In this document: positions 8,168 to 16,586 of the stretch, piece after piece | Numbering within the stretch: position 1 is the first letter of the stretch | How the letters are laid out: the number at the start of each line of letters is the position of its first letter | Assembly: GCA_039931865.1 (NCBI GenBank) | Contig: JBDTRB010000024.1 | Span: 1 to 35,860 of the forward strand | From: JALYUA01 sp039931865 | GTDB lineage: Bacteria > Acidobacteriota > Thermoanaerobaculia > UBA5066 > Gp7-AA6 | Direction of reading: 5' to 3' | Length of the DNA stretch: 35,860 nucleotides | The notes under the pieces: generated by a model | Database searches by the model: none | What the model was told of the DNA's origin: nothing | What the model saw: the letters and a program-made list of their open reading frames with translations, nothing else | Position numbers and translations under genes: made by a program

Positions 8168-8788
8168 ATGCCCTTCGTCACGTTCGAGGGAGTGGAAGGC
8201 TCCGGCAAATCGACGCAGCTCGCGCTCGCGGCAGCGAGATTTCGTACGCTCGGCCGGGACGTGCTCGAGACGCGCGAACCGGGCGGCACGCGGATTGGCC
8301 AGCAGATCCGCGAGATCCTGATGGACGTGTCGCACGCGCACCTCGACGCGGCCGCCGAGTGGCTGCTGCTCGAGGCGGACCGGCGTCAGCATGTCGTCGA
8401 GACAATTCGGCCCGCATTGGAGCGGGGGACGCTGGTGCTCTGCGACCGCTACTCGGATTCGACGGCGGCGTACCAGGCGGCGGGGCGGGGCCTCGATCCC
8501 GCCGCGGTCGAGTTCGTCGACGCGATCGCCCGCGACGGACTACGGCCGGACCTGACACTCGTTTACGACATGGCGCCCGGAGACGGGCTCGCACGCGCGC
8601 GCACCCGCGACGGCGGCACCGGCCGGTTCGAAGCCGCGGACTCCGAGTTCCACGAGCGCGTCCGGCTCGCGTTCCTGGACATCGCGCGACGCGATCCCGG
8701 CCGCGTCCGGATCGTCCCGGCCTGCGGCCCCGAACGCCAGGTGTTCGCGTCGACCTGGGCGCTGCTCGTGGCGGCCTTTCCGGCATGA
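8168..8788 (+). CDS. tmk: thymidylate kinase (dTMP kinase)
   Basis: A 206-aa dTMP kinase that makes dTDP from dTMP and ATP. Seen are the P-loop FEGVEGSGKST (6-16), the TREPGG nucleotide-binding motif (35-40), the DRY motif in LVLCDRYSDST (93-95) and a basic LID region (~142-165, RARTRDGGTGRFE) of the E. coli-like type with arginines in the lid. Length is normal. The stop codon overlaps the holB start as ATGA, the pairing commonly seen in bacteria. The gene sits on the opposite strand to its left and right neighbours. Confidence 0.96.
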   Translation: MPFVTFEGVEGSGKSTQLALAAARFRTLGRDVLETREPGGTRIGQQIREILMDVSHAHLDAAAEWLLLEADRRQHVVETIRPALERGTLVLCDRYSDSTAAYQAAGRGLDPAAVEFVDAIARDGLRPDLTLVYDMAPGDGLARARTRDGGTGRFEAADSEFHERVRLAFLDIARRDPGRVRIVPACGPERQVFASTWALLVAAFPA

Positions 8789-9735
8789 CCTCCCCCGCCC
8801 TTCTCGAGCGGCTCGCGAAAGGCCCTCCGGGAGCCTTTCCCGGCGCGCTCCTCCTGACCGGGCCGTCGGAGACGCGCCTCGAAGCGGAAGCCCGCCGGCT
8901 CGCCGCCTCGATTCTTTGCCGCGCGTCGCACGGCCCGGACCCGTGCGCCTCGTGCCGCCGCGCGCTCGCCGGCACGCATCCCGATCTTTTCGTGGCGGAA
9001 GCGGACGGCGTGCAGATCAAGGTGGACCGGGTGCGGCAGGCACTCGAGTTCGCTGCCGGAAGACCTTACGAGGGAACGCGCCGGGTCGCGCTCGTCCTCG
9101 GCGCCGAGCGGCTCGGCGTCGAAGGGGGAAACGCGCTCTTAAAGTCGCTCGAGGAGCCCGGAGCGCACCTGCACTGGATCCTCACCGCGGCCCGGCCCGA
9201 GGCGTTGCTCTCGACGATCCGGTCCCGGTGCGTACTCTCGGTCGTTCCCGCGTTGACGCGCGCGGAAAAGATCGCTCTGTGGAAATCGAGAGGGTTCTCG
9301 GACGACGAGTCGGCGGACCTGGCGCTCTTCGCGCCTGAGTCCGACGATGAGGCTGCGGCGCACCTCGCCGAATACCGGGAGTTTCGCGACCGTGCTCTCC
9401 TCGCGCTCGAGGCCGGGCTCGCCGGGAACAGCCCCGCGCCGCTCCTGATGCTGGCCGAGGACCTCGCCCGCGCGGATCCGCGGTACCCCGCGCTCATCGC
9501 GGAGCTGCTGGCGGATGCGGCGGTCGCCGGCGCAGCCTCGGCGGAGCACATCCGGCACCGCTCCGCCGCGCGAGCGGTGGGAGAGATCGCGAAGCGCCGC
9601 TCCGTCGAAGCGCTGTCGAAAGCGGCGGTCTGTGCGGCCGACACGCCGCCCGACAGCCGGCGCGGCAACCGGCGCCTGCACTTCGAAGCGCTCCTCCTCG
9701 ACCTTCTGTTCGGAGATGCGTCTCCGGCGTCCTGA
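8785..9735 (+). CDS. holB: DNA polymerase III delta' subunit
   Basis: A 316-aa clamp-loader subunit. The start is the ATG at 8785 in the ATGA overlap with tmk; the frame is open further upstream but only as antisense-like extension through tmk. The N-terminal AAA+ fold has a degenerate P-loop (GPSETRLEA, no Lys), as expected for delta', and the conserved SRC motif at 147-149. The zinc module is incomplete: Cys45, Cys54 and Cys57 are present but the fourth ligand position is Ala60. The following GTHPDLF matches the family. The C-terminal part is alanine-rich and poorly conserved, as usual. Confidence 0.92.
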   Translation: MTSPALLERLAKGPPGAFPGALLLTGPSETRLEAEARRLAASILCRASHGPDPCASCRRALAGTHPDLFVAEADGVQIKVDRVRQALEFAAGRPYEGTRRVALVLGAERLGVEGGNALLKSLEEPGAHLHWILTAARPEALLSTIRSRCVLSVVPALTRAEKIALWKSRGFSDDESADLALFAPESDDEAAAHLAEYREFRDRALLALEAGLAGNSPAPLLMLAEDLARADPRYPALIAELLADAAVAGAASAEHIRHRSAARAVGEIAKRRSVEALSKAAVCAADTPPDSRRGNRRLHFEALLLDLLFGDASPAS

Positions 9736-9741
9736 AAAAGA

Positions 9742-9769
9742 AAACGGGCAGCGCGAACGCTGCCCGTTT
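9742..9769 (-). terminator. rho-independent terminator of the PEGA gene
   Basis: A perfect 12-bp stem (AAACGGGCAGCG / CGCTGCCCGTTT) with a CGAA loop. On the minus strand it is followed by TTTCTTTTTC, so it ends transcription of the PEGA gene. It lies between convergent genes and may also stop holB transcripts, though there is no U tract in that direction. Confidence 0.9.
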
Positions 9770-9795
9770 CACGACCTCGGCCGAAGCCGGACCGT

Positions 9796-10941
9796 TCAGC
9801 GAGCCAGAGACATGTCCACGTTCTCCGTCCGCCCGTTGCTCACGGAGACATTCGCGCTCCGGTCTTTATATCCGGGCCTCGAGATCGTCACGGTGTGCTT
9901 TCCGGGAGAAACCACGATGCCCGCGTCCATCGAAGCGAGCTCGTCGGCAGAGCCCACGAACCGGTCGTCGAGATAGACGGCCGCGTCAGCGGGCTCGGCT
10001 TTGATCTTCAGCCGGCTCCGGTCGCCGGCCACCGGCCGCGCCGAGACCGTCGCATCCGGACGCGGCACGGAAGCGTTGTCGCGCGGACGCGGCACGGAAG
10101 CATTGTCGCGCGGACGCGGCACGGAAGCAGTGTCGCGCCAGGTCTCGGCCTGCGGAGCGGGCGCACGGGCAGGAGCCGGGGTGTCCTGGTCGCGATCCAT
10201 ATCCTGGTCCGACCCGCCGTCCGCGTAGACCGGGGCGTCCTCGTCCTCGTCCTCGACGCTCACTTGGTTGCGGCCATAGTCCTCCACAGCAGGATTGCTG
10301 TCGCGCACGGCCGGATTGCTGTCGCGCCTGTAGCGCATGTTGTCCCGATCACGGTCGCGGTCGCGGTCGCGGTCGCGGCGTTTGCCGAAGTAGCGCTGGA
10401 CGTTGCCGTCGATCTTCGGCGGGTCGGCCTGCGAGCGCATGCCGTTGCCGCCGCGCTGAAGCTTGTTGTCGACCTTCAGCTCCTGGCCCGGCCGGGCGTC
10501 GACGTCGAGCGACAGGGGCTCATAGCCGCTCAGCCGGAATTCGAGCCGATAATGGCCGGGACGGAGGTAAAGCTTGTCCGGCCATCCGTCGAAGTCGTCG
10601 GCGGCGCCGATGTACTTGCCATCCAGGTAAACCCGGGCTTCCTCCGGGGAAACGTCGGTCTTGACCGCGCCCCAGTTGGAGTCCGAACCGTATCCCCCGC
10701 CGTAGCCGTAGCCGTAGCCGGCCGGACGACCGTAGGCGGAACCGTAATAACCGGGGTAGCCGTACCAGCCCCCCCAGTACGGATTGAAGAAGCCTCCGCC
10801 ATAAATGATCACGCGACCGCCGCCGCGGCCTCCGCGAAATCCTCCGCCGCCGTGGAAGCTTCCACGCGGCGCGGCCATAGCGGAAGCGGCCGGCAGCGCC
10901 AGAACCAGAAGGGCCGCGATCCCGAACAATTTGCTTTTCAT
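9796..10941 (-). CDS. secreted Gly/Tyr-rich protein with two PEGA domains
   Basis: A 381-aa protein starting at ATG 10941 with a good signal peptide (MKSKLFGIAALLVLALPAASAMA, split here as residues 1-23, cleavage before Ala24) and GGAG 8 nt upstream. After cleavage it has a Gly/Tyr-rich segment (~28-88), PEGA domain 1 (~93-160), and a charged low-complexity linker with RD dipeptides (190-200), two RDSNPAV copies (206-219), DEDEDA and three ASVPRPRDN copies (272-295). PEGA domain 2 (~310-380) ends in the family's PGxHTVTISRPGY pattern. PEGA domains are small beta folds in surface proteins and often sit beside other envelope modules. It is a single-gene unit with its own terminator. Biochemical role unknown. 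Confidence 0.88.
   Translation of the reverse strand: MKSKLFGIAALLVLALPAASAMAAPRGSFHGGGGFRGGRGGGRVIIYGGGFFNPYWGGWYGYPGYYGSAYGRPAGYGYGYGGGYGSDSNWGAVKTDVSPEEARVYLDGKYIGAADDFDGWPDKLYLRPGHYRLEFRLSGYEPLSLDVDARPGQELKVDNKLQRGGNGMRSQADPPKIDGNVQRYFGKRRDRDRDRDRDRDNMRYRRDSNPAVRDSNPAVEDYGRNQVSVEDEDEDAPVYADGGSDQDMDRDQDTPAPARAPAPQAETWRDTASVPRPRDNASVPRPRDNASVPRPDATVSARPVAGDRSRLKIKAEPADAAVYLDDRFVGSADELASMDAGIVVSPGKHTVTISRPGYKDRSANVSVSNGRTENVDMSLAR
10058..10135 (-). repeat. three 27-bp tandem repeats in the PEGA gene
   Basis: GGACGCGGCACGGAAGC recurs at 10058, 10085 and 10112, a 27-bp period that encodes the repeated nonapeptide DNASVPRPR. A 6-bp repeat (CGGTCG) at about 10352-10378 of the same gene encodes the RD tract. 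Both could vary in copy number by slippage. Confidence 0.9.
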
Positions 10942-11013
10942 GTTCAACACTCCCATGCCCAGGGACAAAGCAAGGCAGGGGCCATCCCCTAGAATGAGAT
11001 GGGTTCCGGCAAC

Positions 11014-11085
11014 TGACCTCATGTCAATGACTTGCCGCGAGCGCCTCTCAAACGTCTCCTGTGCCCTTGACCTCTCCTCAGGTCA
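11014..11085. promoter_or_regulatory. TGACCT/AGGTCA inverted-repeat sites upstream of the PEGA gene
   Basis: TGACCT-6-AGGTCA (11068-11085) overlaps the stop codon of the last glycosyltransferase gene. A second TGACCTC starts at 11014 and forms TGAC-5-GTCA (11014-11026). Both are in the 136-bp gap preceding the PEGA gene and could be operator sites. A TTGACA is also present on the minus strand near 11021-11026 but no matching -10 is seen. Confidence 0.35.
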
Positions 11086-12043
11086 CTCTTGTGCCGGAAA
11101 GAGACACCGGCGACGACGCCCGGGGATTGCCACCCTCCGCGAGCGAGCGCGAAAGGCTTCGCAGGTAGTCGTCCCGGAGGATGCGATCGACGGCCTTCCG
11201 GGCACCGGGCGCGTCCCACCGTTCCGAAAGCTCCGCCCACCGCGCCAGGACGCCGCGGGTCAGAGCGGATCCCTCGTGAAACCCGAGCGCCTGGGGGACC
11301 GCCAGGAAGTCGCCCAGCTCCGGGTGCTTCCCGTAAAAAATCGCGGCGGACTCGCCGGCCTTCTGCTGACGGCGCCGGAAGGACCTGAAGGTCATGTGAT
11401 GGTGGTGTCTCGCGATCGCGCGCGGCCGGTAGACAATCTTCATCCCGCGGCGCACGAGGCGGTACGCGATCTCGATGTCCTCCCACGCGGCGTGCGGAAA
11501 CGAAGTGTCGAAAAGACCCTCCTCGAGCAGCAGCTCGCGCGGCAGCGAAATGTTCGAGGTGTAAAAGAAATTGAAGGGCACCGATTCGGGATCCGAGATC
11601 AACGCGTAGCCGAACTGCAGCCCGTATTCGTTGATGTGATGAAGGAACGGGGAGACGGGCTGCCCCTTCGGCCACGTGGTGTAGCCGAGGACCGCCGCGG
11701 GATGGGCGCGCGGCTCCTCCTGCGCCGCCGCGTGGACCGAGAGGAGCTCGGGCTCGGGCACCGTGTCGTCCCCGAGAAAGAGGACGAAGCGGCCCCGGGC
11801 GGACGAGACCCCCCGGTTGCGGGCGGCGGCCGGCCCGCCGTTTTTCTGCGAGAAGAATTGGAACGGGTACTTCGGATGATGACGGGCGAGTCGAGCGGGC
11901 GTTTCGTCCTTCGATCCATCATCGATCACGACCACTTCGAACGGCGGCGGTGACGCCTGATCTCCGAGCGCGTCCAGAACCTGGAACAGGGTATCGGGGC
12001 GCTCGAACGTGGGTATGACGACGGAGAAAAGAGGCGGCGTCAC
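11078..12043 (-). CDS. family 2 glycosyltransferase
   Basis: A 321-aa GT-A fold enzyme. FSVVIPTFERPDTL opens the fold, DDGSKDET (41-48) binds the nucleotide, LGDDT (90-94) is the metal-binding DxD region, and the acceptor-side acid motif is WEDIEIAYR (187-195). No membrane helices are seen, so it acts at the cytoplasmic face. GTG at 12043 overlaps the preceding gene's TGA as GTGA. It is the last gene of the polysaccharide operon. Sugar donor and linkage cannot be told from sequence. Confidence 0.92.
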   Translation of the reverse strand: MTPPLFSVVIPTFERPDTLFQVLDALGDQASPPPFEVVVIDDGSKDETPARLARHHPKYPFQFFSQKNGGPAAARNRGVSSARGRFVLFLGDDTVPEPELLSVHAAAQEEPRAHPAAVLGYTTWPKGQPVSPFLHHINEYGLQFGYALISDPESVPFNFFYTSNISLPRELLLEEGLFDTSFPHAAWEDIEIAYRLVRRGMKIVYRPRAIARHHHHMTFRSFRRRQQKAGESAAIFYGKHPELGDFLAVPQALGFHEGSALTRGVLARWAELSERWDAPGARKAVDRILRDDYLRSLSRSLAEGGNPRASSPVSLSGTRVT

Positions 12044-13251
12044 GCGAAGATCTCGGCGAGGCTCGAACGGACGAGGGCCGGGGAGCGGCCGAGAAGCTCC
12101 CGGAAGTATGCGCCGTCAAACCTCTCGTCGCCAGGGTACGTCTGCACAATGCGCAGCGGAAAGCGGGCGAAAATCTCAGCGTCGGTCCGGCGCCGCGAAT
12201 CCTGTACCGCGCGGCGCTTCGCCGAGAGCGTCTCAGAGTTGCGGTGGATCCAGAGCAGCGCCCGGAGGTGCGCCACCGTCAGGGGGTCGTCCAGGCTGAC
12301 ACGCGCATCGCGCGAAGCCCGCAGCGCCGCCGAGGAAATTCCGAAGAGGCTTCTCCACGGATTGAGACGCGAAGAGGTCCGGGGGTCGCCGTACGGGTCG
12401 CGGCGCAGCTCGGCCGCGTCGGGATTGCGGGTTTCCAGCATCTCCGCGATCCGCCCGATGAAGGCTCCGAGCACGGCGGGCATCAACGCGCGGAAGTGCT
12501 CCTCGTCGAAATTCTTGAAAGCCGTGGCGTAGGCGTTTTTCTCGAAGAGGAACCCTCTCGAGTAGAGCCCCAGGGCCTCCCCCGTGGCCCCGCCGCGATG
12601 GCGCGCCACGGCCCGGGGCTCTGAGACGATCCGCCGGCCCCGGATCCATTGCCTCCAGCCGAAGTCGACGTCTTCGAGATAGGCGAAATAATCGTCGTCA
12701 AATCCGCCGGAGGAGAAAAACTCGTCCCGGCGGACCGCCATGAGTCCGCCGCAGGCGAAGAGCCGCTCTTCCCCGGGAGGCGTTTCGCGAAGCTGCCCGA
12801 GCGGCTTGCCCGCGTCTTCCTGGAACGCATGGCCGTCGAACGTCAGGAATCCGTCCGAGAAATCGTTCTTCTCGCCGGCGCGGTCCACGAGGCGGCCCGC
12901 GATCGCCGTGACGTCCGGTGGCGCCGCCGCGAGCGCGCCGGCGAGCCGCTCGAGCGCGCCGGGCTCGACGGCGGCATCGTCGTCGACGATCGCCAGCGCG
13001 GGCGCGCGGGCGGCCTCCGCACCCAGCCGGCAACCGCGGGCAAATCCGACGTTTCCCCCGGCACGGAGGGCGCGGACCTCCGGATACTCGCGCAGGACCG
13101 CGGCCGTGGCGTCACTCCCGCCGTTGTCCACGAGGACGGTCTCGGTCCGGGCGCCACCGGCGCCGCCCCGGAGAGCCTGCAGGCACTCTCGCAGGTGCTC
13201 CTCGCCCCGGTAATGGACGACGACGACGGACAGATCGGGGACGGACGACAT
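12040..13251 (-). CDS. family 2 glycosyltransferase (rhamnosyltransferase-like layout)
   Basis: A 403-aa enzyme with LSVVVVHYRG at the start, VDNGG (41-45), VGFARGCR, a DDDA metal motif (90-93) and YLEDVDFGWR (191-200), the pattern of WbbL-type GT2 proteins. A ~170-residue C-terminal extension is mostly helical and unassigned. ATG at 13251 is preferred because it places the start right before the first beta strand; a GTG at 13281 is possible. It is followed by a GTGA overlap with the next GT2. It is preceded by a 159-bp gap with two hairpins, so it may begin a separate transcript. Confidence 0.9.
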   Translation of the reverse strand: MSSVPDLSVVVVHYRGEEHLRECLQALRGGAGGARTETVLVDNGGSDATAAVLREYPEVRALRAGGNVGFARGCRLGAEAARAPALAIVDDDAAVEPGALERLAGALAAAPPDVTAIAGRLVDRAGEKNDFSDGFLTFDGHAFQEDAGKPLGQLRETPPGEERLFACGGLMAVRRDEFFSSGGFDDDYFAYLEDVDFGWRQWIRGRRIVSEPRAVARHRGGATGEALGLYSRGFLFEKNAYATAFKNFDEEHFRALMPAVLGAFIGRIAEMLETRNPDAAELRRDPYGDPRTSSRLNPWRSLFGISSAALRASRDARVSLDDPLTVAHLRALLWIHRNSETLSAKRRAVQDSRRRTDAEIFARFPLRIVQTYPGDERFDGAYFRELLGRSPALVRSSLAEIFA

Positions 13252-13288
13252 CGGCGGGAGTTTACCGTCGCCTCCGCTCACTGCGGGA

Positions 13289-13356
13289 GCTGCCGTTCGC
13301 CGTGCGCGGCGAACGGCAGCGCAGCTCTGACTCCCTCTCCCCGCGCGCCGGGGAGA
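13289..13356. repeat. two intergenic hairpins inside the polysaccharide operon
   Basis: The first stem is 14 bp perfect (13289-13302 with 13307-13320, loop TGCG). The second is 8 bp perfect (TCTCCCCG / CGGGGAGA, 13336-13356, 5-nt loop). Neither is followed by a U tract on either strand, so simple rho-independent termination is unlikely. They may be an mRNA processing or stability element, or an interspersed repeat. Confidence 0.7.
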
Positions 13357-13410
13357 AACATCGAGCCTGACGGGACCCGACCAGGAATGAGACGCCCCGC
13401 TTTCTCCCGA

Positions 13411-14661
13411 TCAACGCCGCGCTATTTTTTTTCGCAGGCGCTTCCAGAGGGAGCGCCTGCCGGGCGGCGTCGGGAGGGGGAGCCGGCCGATGTCGACCCT
13501 GGCGGTCCGGCACCACGCGATCAGCGGAGCCGTGACCTCGCTCCATGCGTGCGCGGCGGCAAAGCGGCGGGCGGCGGCGGAGGCTCGCCGCAGGCGGGCC
13601 GGGTCGGCGAGACAGGAGCGGATCCCGGCGGAGATCGAAGAGAGCGTCGACTCCGCCTGCACGCCCGCTCCCGATTCCTCGAGGTCGCGCGCAATCGCGC
13701 CGCCGTGGACCGAGACACTCGGGATGCCTCCCCAGGCGGCGTCGAGAAGCCTGGTGCGGAACGCGAGATCCGTCTCCAGACCCGGCGAAGAGATGGAGAC
13801 TGCGAGGTCGACCGCCGCATAAAGGTCCGCGCGCGATTCGTACGGGAGCCAGGGCGCGAAGATGACCGACTGGCCGGCGGGGTCCAAGGTGCGGGCGCGC
13901 TCCCGAACCTGCGCGTAGACCTTCTGGGGCGTGCTCTCCCGGTTCGGGTTCTCGAAGAAGAGGAGCTTCGCCTCAGGATGCGCGGCGAGGACCGAGGGCC
14001 ACGCGTCGAGAAGGATCTCCGGGTCGTACCAGTCGTAGACGCCTCCGAACAGGATGACCGGTCCGCCGTCCGGGAGCCCCGCCGCGCGGCGGCCTTGGCC
14101 CGCGTCTCCGGAGGCGGGCTCAGCCGGCGCGCCGAACGGCACTTCTGCGAGGAGTCGTTCGAGCACGGGATCGGCCGGGAAGTTGCGCGCCCCGACGCGT
14201 CCCGCCGCATAGAGCGCGCCCGCGTAGAAGAGGCGCTGCTCGGGCGACGCGCAGAGAAAAAAGTCGCCCCGCGACAGCGCGAGCGCGAGAGTCGCCCGGT
14301 CGTGCCGCGCGGTCTCCTCCCCCAGCGCTTCCGCGTAGTGCAGGTTCTCAACGAAGAAGGGATCGTAGAGGTCGACCGCGACCGGGATGTCCGGCGCCTG
14401 GTGAAACCACCAGTTTGCCGCGTGACCGGACACCACCGCCGCATGGGCTCCCCGGGAGGCGTCGCCGAGGGCTCCCGCCGCCGCCCTCCGCACGGCGACC
14501 GTGCCCGACACGTCCGCCGCTTCCGCCGCGTCGTTCGGCACGAGCAGGAGGACGTCAAATTCCGCCTGGAGGGCGCGAGCCAGCTCGAGCGCCCGGATTC
14601 CCATTCCCGCCATCCTGTTCCGGATCGGCTCCGGCGCCAGGACCAGAACGCGGCGCCTCAC
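13411..14661 (-). CDS. family 4-like glycosyltransferase
   Basis: A 416-aa GT-B type protein. The N-terminal Rossmann half begins RRRVLVLAPEPIRNRMAGMGIRALELARAL, given here as its two parts around PIRNRM. The C-terminal half holds VILFGGVYDWYDPEILLDAW, again in two parts around YDW, followed by a donor-site region (~315-345). GTG at 14661 overlaps the preceding gene's TGA as GTGA; the frame is open further upstream but only into that gene. The protein ends in a very basic tail (WKRLRKKIARR), which may bind acidic membrane lipids. Donor sugar unknown. Confidence 0.87.
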   Translation of the reverse strand: MRRRVLVLAPEPIRNRMAGMGIRALELARALQAEFDVLLLVPNDAAEAADVSGTVAVRRAAAGALGDASRGAHAAVVSGHAANWWFHQAPDIPVAVDLYDPFFVENLHYAEALGEETARHDRATLALALSRGDFFLCASPEQRLFYAGALYAAGRVGARNFPADPVLERLLAEVPFGAPAEPASGDAGQGRRAAGLPDGGPVILFGGVYDWYDPEILLDAWPSVLAAHPEAKLLFFENPNRESTPQKVYAQVRERARTLDPAGQSVIFAPWLPYESRADLYAAVDLAVSISSPGLETDLAFRTRLLDAAWGGIPSVSVHGGAIARDLEESGAGVQAESTLSSISAGIRSCLADPARLRRASAAARRFAAAHAWSEVTAPLIAWCRTARVDIGRLPLPTPPGRRSLWKRLRKKIARR

Positions 14662-16544
14662 CGGCGGCCGCGGAACCGGTCGACCATCAGGTGCAGCTGC
14701 CACATACGGGACGAATAGATCTGCCGGAGGATCCCGCCGATTCGCTCGACCTCCGCGCGCATCGCGGAAAGCTCCCGGTCGTACCGCTCGTTCGCTCCGA
14801 ACACGTCCGCGAGGCGCGCGTGCACGAGCTCGTTTTCCGCCATGAGCCGGGCGCGCTCCGTCTGGAGCTCGGAGACGCGGCGCCTCTCCTCCCGGACCTC
14901 GTTCCGCGCGGTGTCGCCCGCGGCGGCCCGATCCGACAGCCGGCGATGGCTCTCGCGCTGGTAGAGAAGCTCCCCCTGCGAAGCGAAGTCACGCTCGTAC
15001 CAGAAGACGATCTGAGCGCGCATCCGGTCGAACAGGCGCGCGAGGCCGGCCTCGGTGCGCCGGGACGCGTAACGGGCATAAATCTCCTGGCGGGCTTTCT
15101 GAAACGCGGCGGCGCCCGCGGCGACGTGCCCGGACTCTCCGTGACGGTCGTCAAACTGGCGGTACTCGCACGTGATTGCCCGCACGTGCCGGAAGCCCGT
15201 GAGCGCGGAAAGGCGAATCAGGAAATCCCAGTCCTCCGAGTACTCCATCGCCTCGTCGAAGCCTCCGGCGGCCAGGAAGAGCGACCGCGGCAGAAGCAGC
15301 GTGTGCAGCGGGATGTAATTCGCGAGCAGGAGGTAGTCGGAATCGTAGTCCAGCGAGTACTGGACGCCGCGATGGCCGGGGACCCAGCCCTCGTCCGCCG
15401 CGATGTACACCGCCGTCACGGCGTCGGAGTACACGACGGGCTCGGGCCCCGACGCCCAGGCGCGCGAGAGACGCTCGAAGTGGTCGGGCGCGAGGAGATC
15501 GTCGTCGTCGAGAAATCCGACGAGCTCGGACGTGGCGAGTTGAACGCCCCGGTTGGCCGCCACCGACCGTCCGCGGCGCTCCGGGAGCTCCTCGACGGTC
15601 AGCTCCCAGGCGTCACGAAATTCGTCGAGGGACGCAAGGGGTGCTCCCCCGTCGTTCACCACGACGACCTGCCTCGGCCGCGAGGTCTGCGCCTTCAGGC
15701 TCGCCAGCGCCTCGCGCAGGAGCGCCGGCCGATTGCGGGTGCGAACGACGACCGAGATACCGGCGGCAGGGAGCGAGCCGTCCGCGTTTCCGCTGGGCCC
15801 GATCGATCGCCGGAACGACTCGAGAGACGTCGCGGAGAGCTCGGCGTACGAGACCAGCCGGAACGCCTCGACGGGCCCCGACCCTGAGAGCGTCAACCGC
15901 CTGTACGCATTCAACCCCGAGACGGCGCCCGCGTAGTCGCGGACGCCCTGCTGCGAAACAAACGCCGCGAGCGCCTCGCGCTTTCGCCCCGCCGCCGCCG
16001 AAATGTCGACGAGCACGTTGGGAAGGATCGGGTGCGAGATTTCGTAAAAGGCGATCTGCAGGAAGCGGTACAGGTCGTGGTCCGGGTCCCCCGGCCGTGA
16101 GCCGGCAACGAGCTCGACGAGCGCCTCGGAGAGCGCCCGGTGGTCCGGGTGGATCTCCACCGGCGACGGGCAGAGGATCAGCTCCGGATGGACCTCCGCG
16201 ATCTGCGCGGCGATCGCCGCGGAAAGCTCCTCACGGCTTTCGGAAAGGCCGCGGTCCGGCAGTCCTCCGAAGACGGGCTCGGGAACATCGAGCGCGCGGG
16301 CGGCGCGGCGGGATTCCTCGCGGCGCAGCCTCCCGTACGACTCCTGTTCTCCCGAGACGACTCCTTCCTGCCGCGTTCCGTCGGTCGCGATCCAGATCCG
16401 GAGAGCCTTCGCGGATGCGTTCAATGCGAGCGTCCCCCCAGCCCCGAGCGCATCGTCGTCGGGGTGCGCGCCGAGCACCAGGAGGCGCCCCGCCACGAGC
16501 TCGCTTGCCTGATACGGGATCAGGGACCCTTCGTCCAAAGCCAT
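14658..16544 (-). CDS. fusion: LmbE/PIG-L deacetylase + family 2 glycosyltransferase + coiled coil
   Basis: A 628-aa two-enzyme fusion. Residues ~18-235 are a PIG-L/LmbE zinc deacetylase with AHPDDD (26-31) and HPDH (132-135), which normally removes N-acetyl groups from amino sugars. Residues ~262-480 are a GT2 domain with ISVVVRTRNRP (263-273), VVNDGG (295-300), LDDDD (345-349) and a YSEDWDFL acid motif (435-442). Residues ~530-605 are coiled coil, followed by the tail SSRMWQLHLMVDRFRGRR common at the ends of polysaccharide GT proteins. Linking the activities suggests transfer and deacetylation of one amino sugar (inference). ATG at 16544, 42 bp after the GNAT gene. Confidence 0.92.
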   Translation of the reverse strand: MALDEGSLIPYQASELVAGRLLVLGAHPDDDALGAGGTLALNASAKALRIWIATDGTRQEGVVSGEQESYGRLRREESRRAARALDVPEPVFGGLPDRGLSESREELSAAIAAQIAEVHPELILCPSPVEIHPDHRALSEALVELVAGSRPGDPDHDLYRFLQIAFYEISHPILPNVLVDISAAAGRKREALAAFVSQQGVRDYAGAVSGLNAYRRLTLSGSGPVEAFRLVSYAELSATSLESFRRSIGPSGNADGSLPAAGISVVVRTRNRPALLREALASLKAQTSRPRQVVVVNDGGAPLASLDEFRDAWELTVEELPERRGRSVAANRGVQLATSELVGFLDDDDLLAPDHFERLSRAWASGPEPVVYSDAVTAVYIAADEGWVPGHRGVQYSLDYDSDYLLLANYIPLHTLLLPRSLFLAAGGFDEAMEYSEDWDFLIRLSALTGFRHVRAITCEYRQFDDRHGESGHVAAGAAAFQKARQEIYARYASRRTEAGLARLFDRMRAQIVFWYERDFASQGELLYQRESHRRLSDRAAAGDTARNEVREERRRVSELQTERARLMAENELVHARLADVFGANERYDRELSAMRAEVERIGGILRQIYSSRMWQLHLMVDRFRGRR

Positions 16545-16586
16545 CCTTCGTTTCTTTCCCGCAGTTTACCCGTTCGAGTCGAGCGA

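Noticed and set aside
12649..14718. 689-codon plus-strand frame
   Set aside because: Antisense to two glycosyltransferase genes; no recognisable motif.
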